A DNA stretch of 64,000 nt from JACMQX01 sp040385105 (GTDB lineage Bacteria; Pseudomonadota; Gammaproteobacteria; Burkholderiales; Burkholderiaceae_C). Location of the stretch: positions 18,130 through 82,129 of the forward strand of contig JAZKHY010000010.1 in NCBI GenBank assembly GCA_040385105.1, read 5' to 3'. The notes under the pieces were generated by a model, which was given only the letters and a program-made list of their open reading frames with translations, was not told the origin of the DNA and searched no databases. Below are positions 44,901 through 59,900 of the stretch, piece after piece. A program made the translations under genes and the position numbers. Every line of letters begins with the position of its first letter. Within the stretch, counting starts at the first letter, position 1.

Positions 44901-47900
44901 TGCTTCGTATGTGGGTGACTGGCAGCAACAGCTGGGTGCCCAGGCTTCCGCAGTGTCCAACCTGCAGGGCTCGCAGACCAAGGAGGCGGCAGCAGGCGCG
45001 TTTGCCTTCGGACTCATCGACCACAACGCAGTGACCAACATCGGAAATGACGTTGTCATCACGGGTGGCAAGGTGGGACTGTTCTCGCAGGTAGAGATGC
45101 CCATCCGCCGGACCCTTGGCGAAGACTATTTCGACAACGAAAACTGGAACAGCCTGTCCAAGGTCTCTGACCGGGCCAAGCTGTTTGCAGACACGGCAAC
45201 GCTCGGCTTCGTGAATATGCGGGCGCAGGCCCTGGGTACCGGCGAAGAAACCGGCTTTTCAGGCTCGATCAGCTTCATGGGCCTGAACAACACTTCAACG
45301 ACCGAAGTGGGCAAGGGCGCTGCGATCCAGACAAGTGTGGCGTCAGACACGTCCACCGCCTGGACACGCACATTGCTGCTCAGGCAGGACGTCAACATAC
45401 CCGACAGGAACCAATACGCCAATTTCGTTGCCACCGCCCCTATTGAAATCCAGGCCTACAACGACATCGCTTACATCCAGCAGACGGGCGCCGGCATCAT
45501 GTTTGCCAACGGCGGCAAGGTGTCTGGCCTGTCCAACGGCATCATGTACATGGAAAACGCGGCCGATACCGTGGTGCGCGAGGGTGCCAGGATCCAGGGC
45601 GTCAGTGAGGTGGCCAATGTTGATGGCAGCACCGGCCTGACGACTTATTCGCAGACCGGCATGGAGGCTGCCAATGCAGCCGTACGCGCCTTGAATGACA
45701 CCATCATGGTGAACATGTCTTTCGGTGCAGGCAAATCGTCGGACTCCACCAAACTTGGCATGGGTGTCCAGATCGTTTCGTTCAACCATGCCAAGGCCAG
45801 CGTGGACAACGAGGCTATCGTCAAGGCCGGCAAATTCAAGGTCGAGGCTGCTGAAACGCCGCAGATGTATGCACTGGCAGGTGCCTTGAGCCTGCTCAGT
45901 TCCGAGGCAGTCGGCGCTGGCGTTGCGGTGAACTACATAGAGACCGACACCGTCGCCGAAATTGCCGACAACGACGTTGCCGGATCCACCTTTGTGGGTG
46001 CCACCAACGGCTTCAAGGTCGGCATGATGGACGTTACAGCGCACACCGGTGGCAACATCGTTGCCATGGGTGCGGCCGGCGCGGTGGCTTCCGGCAGCAC
46101 CACTGCATCGGGTATCGGCAATGCGATCAAGAGTGTCTCTGCCTTTGCCAACGGCGCAATGACCAAGTTGAACAGCATGATGGGTAACCCCACGGCCATC
46201 AGCCCGGGCGACGCCAAGAGCCTGAGCCCGGAGAAGAAGGTTCCGGACAAGACCTTCGCCGGTGCGGGCTCCATCGCAGGCAATATCGTTGACCTGTCCA
46301 CCCGGGTCAATTTGTCGGGCTTTGGCGGCTCGGTGGACGTGCTGAAGGCCACGTCCTCCAGCGAGGCCAACGTGGTCACGGCGGCGGGCGCCCTGGGCGC
46401 GACGATCTCCAACAGTGAGGTCAAGCAGGAAACCAACTTCGCCGGCGCCATCGCCCTGACGCTGCTGGGCAACAAGGTCGAGACACACGCATCCAACCTC
46501 TCGCTGACGTCCAACAGCGTGGACTTGCAGGCCCTGAAGGGCGGCGAAAACCTGTCGTTTGCCATCGGCATTGCCGCCGCCCTGGGCGGTTCGGGGACCA
46601 GTGCCGATCAGGCCAGCAACTATGCCGGTGCCGCCTCGCTCATGTTCCACATCAGCGAGGATTACGACCCGACCAAGCCTTCCAAGGACGCGGCTCGCGT
46701 CTACATCACCGACAGCACCTTCACCGGCGCAGCCGGCAACACCGGCGACTTCAACGCCGTGGCCTACAACAGCACCAGGGTTGGCACCGGCGGGGGCTCG
46801 GCGACGCTGCAGGGCAAATCGTCCTTCGGTGTCGGCCTGACGTATGCGCAACTGGGCAGCGACACGCAGGTGAACGTCTCCGGCCTGTCCACGTCCAACT
46901 ATGGCGACGAAACCTTCCTGGCCCACAGCGCCACGCAGATCATGTCGGCCGTCGCATCGGCGGGCATCTCCACCATCAAGTCTGCCGACATGAACACCGG
47001 CAGCGTCATCTTCAACCTGATCAACAACAACACGACCGTCTCGGTCAAGAACAGCACGCTGGGCTCCACCAATGGCGCGACGCTGACGGCTCGTGAGGGT
47101 GAACGGATCGCCGATTACGAATTGAAGCTGGCCAACGGTGACGTCCTGAACGGCCGCTATGACTACAGCGGCAAAAGCCTGCTGGACGACTCCGCGATGG
47201 GCGGCGGCCATGATGGCGGCTCGATCCTTGCGGTCGCCGGCGTGGTGCAGATCAACGTGGGCGACAAGGGCTCGGCAACGGGCGCGGCCGTCATCTCCAG
47301 CACGGTGTCCAACACGGTCAATGCGACCCTTGAAAACACCAAGGTGGCTGACAGTGCCGATGTCCTGGCCGACTCCGAGGCGTACATCCGCTCCTTTGCC
47401 GTCGGTGTATCGGGCGCCGAGGACTCGTCCTATGGCGGCTCGATCGCGGTGAACATCGTGGACAACACCACCAGTGCCACCATCACCGGTGGCACGCTGG
47501 GCAGCGGCTCGGCAAAGGCCACCGACGACACGCACATCGATGCCTTCGCGGGCCAGGTCAACATCACCAAGAGTACCGGCGCGGGCGGCACGGCCGGCGG
47601 CCTGGCCATGGTGATCAACGTCACAGACAACGACACCAAGGCCGAGGTCAACGGCGCCACCGTGACCGGAAACACCGTCGCCGAGGCCATTGGCAATGCG
47701 CAGATACGCGGCCTGTCCATGGGCGCGGCCCTGGGCTTCGGCGCCAAGGACGAAGCACTGGTCGGCTCGATCACCTTCAACCTGATCTCCAACGACCAGT
47801 CAGCCACGCTCAAGAACCTGACCGGTACCAACATGCCTGGCATCAACCAGGTCAAGGCCCGCACCAGCGACACGTCGCTGATCCAGACCTTCGCCGGCGC

Positions 47901-50900
47901 GCTGTCCTACTCCAAGGGCGATGCCATCGGCATTGCCACCGCCGTTGCCGACATCAACAACACCAACAAGGCCAACGGCAACAGCCTCACGCTGACCGGC
48001 GTGGAAGACATCTTCATTGCCACCGAGAGCACCGCCACCATCGAGTCCATGGCCGTTGGCGTGACCGTGTCCTCGGACAAGGATGCGCTGGGCGGCTCGC
48101 TGTCGAACAACATCGTCAAGAACACCAACAGCGCCATCCTGGACGGCACCTCCGTCATCAAGGACAGCAAGCTCACGGTGTACGGCTCCGACAAGTCCAC
48201 CATCGAGAACGTCACCGGTACCGCTGTGGTCACGCTGGGCAAGAGCAGCGCCATCGGTGCGGCCATCTCCGGCAACACGGTGACCAACACCAACACGGCG
48301 CGGATATCGGACCTGGGCGGCACCTCGACACTTGGCAGCAACGCCGCGAGCGTGACCTTCACCGAAGAGGCGAAGATCCAGGCGATCGCCGCCAGTGGCG
48401 GCGCGGGCTCGGACGGCAAAGCCGTCACCGGCTCGGGCGCGGTCAATACCGTCACCAACAAGACTTACGCCACGGTCGAGCGCACCACGCTGAGCGCCGG
48501 CGCCATCACTATCGCGGCCAGCGACAAGTCCACCATCGATGCGTACTCCGGCGCGCTGGTGTTCTCCGGCGAGGGCGCTGCCGCAGGCATCGCCGGCTCG
48601 CTCAACACCGTGGCCAACACCGCCGCCGTCAGCCTGGACCAGTCCACACTGACCTCCGCCGCCGCGTTCAACGCCACGGCGACCAACACCTCGACACTGT
48701 TCGCCGTGGGCGCGACCGCGGCCATCACCACCGGCAAGTCCAATGCCATTGGTGTGGCGGGCAGCTTCAATACCATTACCGACAACACCAGTGTGAGCTC
48801 GACCGGCTCCAACCTCTCCGGTGTGTTCGTCGACCTCAAGGCCAGCGACACCTCCAACATCCAGGCCTATAACGGCGCCGTGGCCCTGAACCTTGGCGGG
48901 CAGACCGGCACCGCATTCGGCGGCGCGCTGGCCGTCAATACCATCACCAACGAAACTTCGGTGCTGGTGGACGACAAGACGGTGGGCCCGACGACCTGGG
49001 TTTCTACGCTGAACAGCGGCAACCGCGACCTCACGCTGGAAGCCATCAACAACGAGACCATCAAGGCCGTCGCTGTCGGCGCAGCCGGCAGCACCGACAG
49101 CGGCACGGCCGCCTCCGGCGCCGTCATCACCAACACCATCGTCAACAAGACGACGGCGAAGATGCTGGACACCAAGGCCTTCTCGCGCGACACCTTCATC
49201 AAGGCCAGCGACACGGCCACCATCAGCAACCTGGGCGGCGCGCTGTCCATCTCGATCGCGGGCAAGGCCATCGGCGGCGCGGTGTCGCTCAACACCATCA
49301 GCAATGACATCGAGGCCTCGGCCGCCAGCAGCACGATCAAGCTGGACAACCAGGGTGCCGGCGGCATGCTGTACGTGCAGGCCACGGGCAATGAGACCAT
49401 CGACTCCATGGCAGCTTCCGGCTCCGGCGGCGAAGGCACGGCGGTGGCAGCATCGGCCACCACCAACAGCGTCAGCAACGACACGCTGGCGGGCCTGAAC
49501 AACGTCACAGTGACGAACGGAGCGGGCGGCCTCATCACTGCCAGCGACACATCCACCATCAACTCGCTCGCGGGCGGCGCGGCCATCAGCCTGGCCAAGA
49601 ACGCCGTCGGCGGCGCCGGCTCGCTCAACACGGTGGTCAACGCCGCCAGGGCCACCATCGAAGGCGCCAGCGACCTGCAACTCGGCGGCAGCGCATTCAC
49701 ACACTCAGCCACCAACAACGCGACGATCCGCTCTGCGGCCGTCGCACTGGCCGGCACCGGCGACGAAAACGCCGTGGCGCCCGTGATCGCGGTCAACACC
49801 ATCACCAACACCACGCAGGCCACGGCCTCCAACTCCAAGGTCTCGGCCGGCAGCATCGCCCAAAGCGCGACCGATACCTCGAAGATCGCCTCGGTCTCCG
49901 GCGCCGCGGCGCTGTCCCTGGGCAAGAACGGTGTGGGCATTGCCAGTTCGTTCAACACGATCGTCAACACCGCCAGCGTCGGCGCCTCTGGCGGCAGCCT
50001 CACGGCCACCACCGGCCTGCTGTCCTCCAAGGCAAGGAACCTGTCGACCATCGAATCCATCGCGGTATCCCTCTCGGCCGCGAGCAACAATGCCATCTCG
50101 CCCTCGATCGCGACGAACACCGTCTCCAACACCACGGTGGCCGACTTCAGCGGCGCCAACCTGAGCGGCGTGGGCGTTGACATCAGCGCCGCCACCACCA
50201 ACCAGGCCGACCAGTCCAGCCTGGGGCAGGGCGATGCAACCATCCGCACGCTGTCCGGCGCGGCGGCCATCAGCTTCGGCGGCGGCACGGCCGTGGGCGG
50301 GGCACTGTCCGTCAACACCGTCACCAACAAGACGAATGCGCTGCTTTCGGGCGGCACGATTGCCGCTGGCGCGGGCGCATTCGCGCTCAAGGCCACCAAC
50401 GACCAGAGCATGAAGGCCCTGGCCGCGTCGGCCGCCGGCAGCAGCGCAGGCGCAGGCGCAGGTTCGGCATCCATTGACACCATCACCAACAGCACAACGG
50501 CGAAACTTTCGGGCGGCGCCATTGTCACGGGCGCCAGCGCCGACGTGGCGGCTGCCGACTCGTCCATCATCCACACGATCGCCGGTGCGGTGGGCATCGG
50601 CCTGGGCGGCGCGGGCGTGGGCCTTGCCGCCAGCACCAACACCATCAAGAACACGGTGGATGCGCAGATCGTCGGCGGCAGTATCAACGTGGGCAGCGGC
50701 GCGGCCAAGCTCGGCGCGACGACCACCAGCGACATCCGCGCGCTGGCTGCCTCGGTGGCGGGTGCCAGCGAAAGCGCCGGCTCGGGCTCGGTGGTGATCA
50801 ACACCATCAACAACTTCACCACCGCCAAGGCCTCGGGAGGCGCAGCCTTCACGGCGGGCAACCTGGCCATCAAGGCCAAGGACACGTCGATCATCAAGAC

Positions 50901-53900
50901 GCTGTCCGGTGGCGTGGCCATCAGCGCCGGCGGCACGGCAGTGGGCATTGCGCTGGCCAACAACTACATCGGCAACGCCACCACGGCCACCGTCGACACG
51001 GCATCCGTTTCGTTGACCGGCGCGTTGGACGTGACGGCCGAGGCGAACGACACCATCGCCTCCATTGCCGTGTCAATGGGCGCCGGCGCCAACGGCGGTG
51101 CGGGCTCCGGCACCGGCAACACGGTCACCAACGAAACCAGGGCGCTGCTCAAGGGCGTGACGGGTACCAGCAACGGCGGCTCCACCGTCGCCAGCGACAT
51201 CTCCGACATCCAGACCCTGGCCGGCGCCGTGGCCATCGGCCTTTCGGGCGCTGCGGTGGGCGGCGGCGTGTCCGTCAACACCATCACCAACCGCACCGAG
51301 GCGCTGGTGCAAAGCACCTCGCTGAACGCCGGCACCGGCGCCTTCACGCACACCGCCACCAACAACGAGACCATCAAGTCGCTGGCAGCCGCAGGCTCGG
51401 CGGCTGCAGGCGTGGGCGTCGGCATCTCGGCCGCCACCAACACCATTGTCAACAAGACGCATGCGCTGATGACCGGCACCACGCTGACGGCCGGCAATGT
51501 GACGCAGCAGGCACAAGACACTGCCACCATCAAGTCGCTCTCAGGCGCTGCAGCGTTGGCCTTCGGCTCTGCCGGTGTGGGCTTTGCCGCCTCCATCAAC
51601 ACCATCACCAACGAAACCTTCTCCGGCGCGACTGGCAGCAGCATGACGCTGTCGGGCACGCTGACCAACGCCACGAAGAGCGTGGAGAACGTGGACACCA
51701 TCGCCGTTGCCATTTCGGCTGCGGCGGGTCTGGCCGTGTCGCCCTCGGCAGCCACCAACACCATCGACAACGACACCCAAGCCAGCTACAGCGGCACCTC
51801 GGTCACCAGCACCGGTACCACGCTGGCCGCCACAGACGACTCCACCATCCGCACCCTGACGGGCGCAGCTGCCGTCGACTTCGGTGGCGGCGGTGCATTT
51901 GGCGGCGCGTTCTCCATCAACACGGTGGGCAACACGACCGAAGCGCTGGTCAGCGGCGGCACCTGGGCCTCGGGCGCGGGCGCAACCTCGGTCACGGCGA
52001 CCAACTCGGCAGACATCAAGGCGATTGCCGCCTCCGCAGCCGGCAGCACCGGCGGCGCGGCCGCGGGCTCGGCCTCGGTGGACACCATCACCAACACCAC
52101 GCGGGCCAAACTGACGGGTGTCACCGTCACCGGCGCCAGCGCCGACGTTGCGGCCTCGGACACCTCGTCCATCAAGACCATCGCCGGCGCAGCGGCGGTT
52201 GGCCTGGGCGGCGCAGGCGTGGGCATTGCGCTCAGCACCAACACCATCGTCAACACGGTCGAAGCCCTCATCAGCGGCGGCAGCGTGAATGTGGGCTCGG
52301 GCGCGGCCAAGATCACCGCCACTTCCAACAGCGACATTCAGGCCCTGGCCGCCTCGGCCGCCGGCAGCAGCGGCATCACCGTTTCCGGCTCCACGGTGGT
52401 CAACACCATCCACAACTTCACCACCGCCAAGGTCTCGGGCGGCACCTCGCTGACGGCGGGCAACCTGGCCATCAAGGCCAAGGACACATCCATCATCAAG
52501 ACGCTGTCCGGCGGCGTGGCCATCGGCGGCGGCACGGCAGTGGGCATTGCCCTGGCCAACAACTACATCGGCAATGCGACCACGGCCACCATCGACACCG
52601 CATCCGTGTCGCTGACCGGCGCGCTCGATGTGAATGCCGAGAGCATCAACACGATTGCCTCCATCGCCGTTTCCCTGGGCGCGGGTCCTGACGCCGGTGC
52701 CGGCTCGGCCACGGGCAACACGGTGACCAACGAAACCGAGGCGCTGCTCAAGGGCGTCACGGGTACCAGCAACGGTGGGTCCACGGTGGCGAGCGACAGC
52801 TCCGACATCCAGACCCTGGCAGGCGCAGTCGCCATTGGCGTATCGGGCGCGGCAGTCGGCGGCGGCATTTCGGTCAACACCATCACCAACACCACCGAAG
52901 CGCTGGTGCAAAGCACTTCGCTCAACGCAGGCTCGGGCGCCTTCACCCATACCGCCACGAACAACGAAACCATCAAGTCGCTGGCGGCGGCAGGCTCCGC
53001 TGCAGCGGGCGTGAGCGTCGGCCTCTCGGCGGCCACCAACACCATCGTCAACAAGACGCATGCGCTGATGACGGGCACCACGCTGACGGCCGGCAATGTG
53101 ACGCAGCAGGCGCAGGACACCGCCACCATCCAGTCACTGTCGGGCGCAGCGGCGCTGGCCTTTGGCGCAGTGGGTGTGGGCTTTGCAGCCTCGGTGAACA
53201 CCATCACCAACGAAACCTTCTCCGGCGCCACGGGCAGCAGCATGACGCTGTCGGGCACCCTCACCAACGACACGAAGAGCGTTGAGAACGTGGACACCAT
53301 CGCCGTTGCCATCTCGGCTGCGGCGGGCATGGCGGTTTCGCCTTCAGTGGCCACCAACGTCATCGACAACGACACCCGTGCCAGCTACGGCTCGACCTCG
53401 GTCACCAGCACCGGCACGACCATTGCCGCCTCTGACGACTCCAACATCCGCAACCTCACAGGTGCGGCCGCCATCGACTTCGGCGGCGGCGGAGCTGTGG
53501 GCGGCGCTGCCTCCATCAACAGTGTGAGCAACACGACGGAAGCGCTCATTGATGGCGGCACCTGGAAGACCGGCGCAGCAGGCTCCGGCGCCTTGTCGCT
53601 CACGGCCACCAACTCGTCCGACATCAAGGCCATCGCGGTGGCGGCAGCCATCAGCGGCAACGTCGGCGTCGCCGGCTCGGCCGTCACTGGCACCGTGCAC
53701 AACACCACCAGCGCCAAGCTGTCCACCCTCGCCCTGACCAGCGGCGGCATGACGGTGAAGGCCGAGGACACCGCAGACATCCGCATGCTCGCCGGCTCGC
53801 TGGGCATCGGCTTTGGCGCCGTCGGCGTCGGCGCCGCTGCCGGCAGCGCAGACATCAAGAACAGCGTGACGGCCACAGTGCAGAACGTGACGGCCACGCT

Positions 53901-56900
53901 GGGCTCGGGTTCGTCCAGCGTCATCGCCACCTCCAAGGAAACCATCTGGAGCCTGGCTGCGGCCGGCTCCGGCGGCACAGGTGTGGCAGTGAGCGGCTCT
54001 ACCGTCAACAACCTGGTGGACAACACCACGGCGGCTCTGGTGGACACCTCGACGCTGAATGCCACGGGCGCCACCAGCATTACTTCGTCGGACACTTCCG
54101 AGATCCACACACTTTCGGGCGCAGCTGCCCTGTCAGGCGGCGGCGCCGTCGGCGCGGCCAGCGCGGTCAACGTCGTCAGCAACGACACCAGCAGCCGCGC
54201 GGTGCGCTCCACCATCAACGGTGGCGCCGGCGACATCACGGTGTCCAGCACGGCCGGCGAGACCATCGAAACCATGGCCGTGTCGGGCGCTGCAGCCGGC
54301 GTTGCAGTCAGCGGCTCTTCCGCAGTCAACACCATCGGCAACTCCACCCTGGCCGAGCTGGACGGCGCTTCGGCACTGGCCACCAGCGGCAATGTGAAGG
54401 TCAATGCGACGGACAACGCCAGCATCAAGAGCGTTGCGGGCGCCGCAGCCTTCGGTGGCGGCACCAGCGTGGGCGTGGCCTCCTCGGTCAACACCATCAA
54501 CAACAACATCGACGCGCGTATCCGCGGCGTCGCAGCATCGGGCCTGGGCGGCCTGCACACTGTCACCGGCAGCAACGTCATGGTGGGCGCACTGTCCAGT
54601 GGCAACATCCAGTCGCTGGCAGCCGGCATTGCCGCTGACGCCTCTGCGGGCGTGGCCGGCTCGGCCTCCATCAATGTGATCGGCACCAACACCCGCACCC
54701 TGGTGGACCGCAGCGCCGATGTGCTGGCCAGCAATAACGTCGTCATCTCTGCCGAAAGCAGCGACGTCATCCAGTCCATTGCCGGTTCCGCCGGCATCGG
54801 CCTGGCTGCAGCGGGCGTCGGCGTGTCGTCGGGCGTCGCCGTCATTACCGGCGAGACGTCCGCCACCGTCGGCGGCAGCGACGTCTCGGGCAAGACCAAG
54901 GTCGATGGCAAGTCCACCGGCAGCGGTGCTACCAGCAACATCACCAACGGCGAGTTGAACAGCACCTACACCGTGGGCCTGACCAACCCCAGCTCGGCCT
55001 TCGTCCCCGTCACCCTGGCCACCGGAACCAAGGCCGTGCAGGGTGTGGCGGTTACCGCGCTGGCCAAGCGCAACCTGGCCAACGGATCATTCTCGGTGGG
55101 TGGCGGCTCGGTCGGCGTCGCAGCCACGCTGAATGCCAATGCCATCGTGGCCACTACCTCGGCCACTATCACCGGCGCGGATGTCAACCAGCGCACCAGC
55201 GGCGCTGCCGCAGCGCAGGATGTGAACGTGCTGGCCGCCAGCCACACCTACGGCTCCGGCTTTGCCGGCGCGGTCGGCGTGGGCGCGTTTGCTGGCGTCG
55301 GCGCGGCGATTGAAGGCTCGGGCTACAACGTGACCACCCAGGCACGCGTACTCAATTCGAACACCACCGCACAAGGCAACGCCACCGTCAAGGCGCGCGC
55401 GACCGAAGGCATCTCCACGCTGGACGCAGGCGGCTCCGTCGGCCTGGTGGGTGTACAGGGCACCGGCAGCATCGGCATCATGCGCGGCAGGACCGATGCC
55501 GTCGTCTATGGCGGCTCGTTCACCAGCGACGACCTGACGGTCAAGGCCGACCACGACGCAGCCTTTGGCTCCATCGTCGGCGCTGTCGCCGGCGGCGTGG
55601 TCGGCGTGGCCGGCTCCTTCGGCATACTGGTCAACGCCCACACCACGACTGCGCGCATCGGCGCATCCACCGTGGCGGCAGACAACGAAACAGCCAACAC
55701 TTCCATCACCTCCAACGGCAACGTGGTGGTCGATGCAGAAAGCCAGACCAACATCTCGCAGTCGGTGGTCAGCGGCTCAATCGGCGGCTATTCCTTTGCC
55801 GGCGCAGTCAGCGTCATGGTGCTCGACGACACGGCGCTTGCCACCGTCAACAAGACCACCATGAACGCGCTCTCCGGCAACGTCACGATAGAGTCCTCTG
55901 TGGACACAACGGTGCAGCAGATCGGTGGCGCGGCGGCCATCGGCTTCGGCGCCGGCGGCACTGGCGCGGCCATCGGCCTGGCGCTGGCACGCGGCCAGGC
56001 AGATTCATGGATTGCCAACAGCACCGTCACGGCCAACAACGTCACGGTGGACGCCAAAAACACCCAGGACGTTGACGCCCTTGCAGTTGCAGGCGGCGCG
56101 GACCTGACGGGCGGCATCGGCGGCAGCATCCAGATCACGATGATCGGCCTGGGCTCCTCCAGTACGTCGTCCAAGTCCGACAGCGAAATCTCCGCCGTGC
56201 TCGGCGGCAGCGGCGCCCTCACCAAGGCCAACAGCTTCTCCACCAAGAACCGCCTCGGTGGCCAGCAGTCTGACGCCGGCACCATTGACGAGACCAACAG
56301 CGCCAAGACCGGGTTCAGCACCACCAGCAAGAACACCGTCAACAGCGCCAACTCGTACGACTTCATGGCGAAGATGAACACGCCGCTGGCCAACACCACG
56401 CGCGCGCGCATCACCAACTCCACCATTGCCACCACCACCGCCACCACCGTGGCCGCCACGTCCGAGACAGCCCTCCGTAACACCGTCGGCGCGGCCGGCC
56501 TGGGCCTGGGCTACGGGGTGGCCGGCGCCATTTCCGTTGCCAAGGTGTCCAACCTGGTCGATGCCAGCGTGGATTCGCTCAGCCTGCTGCAGGGCCGCAG
56601 CGGCAGCAAGCCCGCCATCAACGTCACGGCCATTGCCCGCGACAAGTCCGGCACCTGGACCGGCGGCGACGGCCGCGACACCATCCTGAGCCGCACCGGC
56701 GCTGCCGCAGGTGCGGTGGGCCTGGCGGCCTCGGCGTCCGTGTCGGTCGGCCTGATCGACAACAACGTGTCGGCCAACCTTGACGCCGCCTCGCTGGGTG
56801 GCGGCAACGTGACCCTGGCTTCCACCGACAGCAGCAATGCCAGGTCTGAAGCCTACGGCGCGGGCGTTGGCCTCGCGGCGGCCGGCGTGGCAGTGGCCGT

Positions 56901-59900
56901 GCTCAACCGCAGCGGCGAGGTGACGGCAGACTTCACGCCCACCGGCAACAGCACCATCACCAAGGCGACCATCGGCGCCACCGCCAACGGCACCCTGGCG
57001 GCCAGCGTCAAGGCTGCGGCAGCTGGCGTGGGCCTGGCGGCCTCCGGCAATGCCGCCACCGTGACCGATTCGCAGAAGGTCGCAGCCACCATCGGCTCGG
57101 CGGCCAGCTTCAGCCAGACCGGCGGCCTGTCGGTCAAGGCGCTGCACAGTCCGAAGCTGTCGGCCAGCGTGGCCGGCATCTCCGTCTCCGCCGGCCTGCA
57201 GATCGGCGTGGCAGTGGCCAAGGCCACCTTCAGCGGCGACACCACCGCCAGCGTGGCCGGCACCGGCAACTTCGGCGCCGGCGCGGTCACGGTCACGGCG
57301 CAGAATGCCGCGCCCGCCAGCGGCTACAACCTTGAAGCCCTGGCCTACGCGGCCGGCGGCGGCCTGCTGCTGGGTGCCAATGGCGCCATCGCGGAAGTCA
57401 GCGACTCCAGCAACGTCACGGCCGAATGGAAAGCCGCTGCGCTGCCGATGGGCAGCCTGAGTGTTGACGCGCTGCGCGACACCTCGCAGCATGCACTGGG
57501 CACGGCCAACAGCGGCGGCATTATCGCGCTGGGCGCCGTCTATGCCAACAGCAACTCCACCGGCAATACCAACGCGTCCATCAAGAACCTCACCGCTACC
57601 GCCGTCACGCTGCGCACGACGGACCTCACGGTGAATGCCGACGCCAAGGTCACGAGCCGTAGCCAGGCCGTGGCCGGCACCGGCGGCGTGATCGCCGGCA
57701 GTGCCGCCATCGCGGCCACCACCATGACCGGCCAGACCAATGCCCTGCTCGATGCCGACTCGGCCAACGCCTATATCCGCGGCACCAACGTCACGGTCAA
57801 GGCCCAGCGCCTGAACGACTTCAATGGCCGCGTGGACACCGTCAGCGCCGCCGTGGTCGGCTCCAGCGGCTCGATCATCACCAACACCATCAACACGTCC
57901 ACCAGCGCCGCCGTCGGCGGCGGGACCAGCGTCAATGCCGGCAACTTCACCATGACGGCCAAGGGCAAGGCCATGAAAGACTGGTGGGATGGCAGCTCCG
58001 ACGGCATGGCCAACATCAAGTCCGGCTCTGGCGGCGTGATCGACGCGCCGGCTGCGGTCTCCACCACCGACTACCGCCAGACCACGGCCGTGAGCGTGGG
58101 CGACAGCGCCAGCATCACCACCGACCTGGTCCTCGGCAGCAACACCTCGGTCATCAAGCTGGACGCCAGCAGCGACATCACGCTGCGCGACCGCGTGGTC
58201 ATGAACTCCGGAGGCGCCATTCCGGTGGCGACCGGCGTGAGCAAGCAGGTCGTCAACCAGGACGACAACTCCGTGACGCTGGCTGCCAATGCCATCCTGT
58301 ACGCGCCGCTGGGCGACATCAAGGTCGGCTCGCGCACGGTGACGGACCTGGACGCCCGCGTGGCGGTCGACACCTACGGCCTGGCTGGCGCGCCTGATGG
58401 CACGGCCTGGGCCCGGTACACCGGCGGCAACACCGTGACCCTGGCAGGCGCGAGCACCGTCACCACCGGCCGCGGCAACATCCTCATGAACGCGGGTGCC
58501 GACTCGTCGGGCAACCTGAACAAGTTCCTGATCAACAGCGACGTACACACCTGGAACAAGACCGCCATCCCGATTGCCGGCGGTCCGGACGCCAGCTCCA
58601 GGCTGACGACCAACAACACGCTGACGATGGCCAGCGGCTCCCTGATGGAATCGGCCGCCGACATCAACCTGGGCGCCTACACCGGCACCGACGATGCGCG
58701 CTACATCTTCGGCGCCAACCCCGACACCCGCGTTACCTCGGTCGGCATCGGCAAGGACGTGTACCGCGAACTCGCCGCGGCTGCCGTGAGCGCCGTGAGC
58801 AATGCGATGGGCGGCGGCGACGTGTCGTTTGACATCAAGAAGAGCGAAGTCACGCGCAGCACCACCGGCGTGGTGAATGTCGACGGAACCGTTCGCGTGG
58901 GCGCGAACCGCTTCGTGGATGTGGTGATTTCCGAGGACGTGACCGGCAGCACCAACAACTACACCGTGGGCTCCAAGGTCACGACCAATACCGCCAACCT
59001 GAATATCACCACCAGCCAGCAGGCCGTTGGCCAGGAAGTCTGGGCGCGCATCCAGTGGCTGCGTGACAAGGAGCGTGACTATGCCGGTACGGCCGAAGCC
59101 ACGGCCTACGCCAACGAGCGCAACTTCCTGGAAGGCCGCCTCGTGGCGCAGGGCCTGGCTGTGCGCAATGCGACCACCGGCATCGTCGAGTTCATCAACC
59201 TCAATGTCCCGAGCAAGAGCCAGTACGAGCTGGCGCAGGCCCAGCTGCTGGTGGCCCAGGCCGCCCTCACGCCGCTGCAGACCGAGGTGAACACCTCCAA
59301 GGTGCCCTACGACAACACGCTGTATGTGCACAACAAGATCATCGACCTGATCAGCACCGGTAACACCATCATCACCGAGCAGGCCAAGCTGCCGGGGCTG
59401 GACTCTGCTGTCACCACGGCAGCCTCCAATCTCAAGATCTCCCAGGATGCCCTGGCTGCGTTCAAGTGCGCCACCACGACCTGCACCGGGGGTGAGCTCA
59501 CCACCATCAGCAACCTGACCGCGGATGTGACGGCCAAAACGACTGCGAAGACCACCGCCGACACGAACCTCACCAACGAGCGCACGACGATCAACAACCT
59601 GATCACCACCTACAACACCATCCAGGGTGATGCCAAGGTGGACCCGAACGTCACCAACGTGACCGTCACCAACTACACGAGCAATACGATCACCAGCACG
59701 CTGATCAACACGCTGACCACCGAGAAGAACGCCTACGACACCAGCAAGTACAACCCCGCCAAGAAAGACTACGACATTGACGTAACCAACTACAACAATG
59801 TCACCAGCACGGTCAACACCATCACCACCCGGCTGGCGCTGCCCGACGGCACGGCGCCCAGCAAGGATGCCAACGGCAACGAGTACGGCGGTTCCTACTC

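Noticed and set aside
47300..57700. CRISPR-like or other non-coding tandem repeats
   Set aside because: The periodicity (about 160 nt and 1.6 kb) is in frame and encodes solenoid modules; there are no constant-length spacers.
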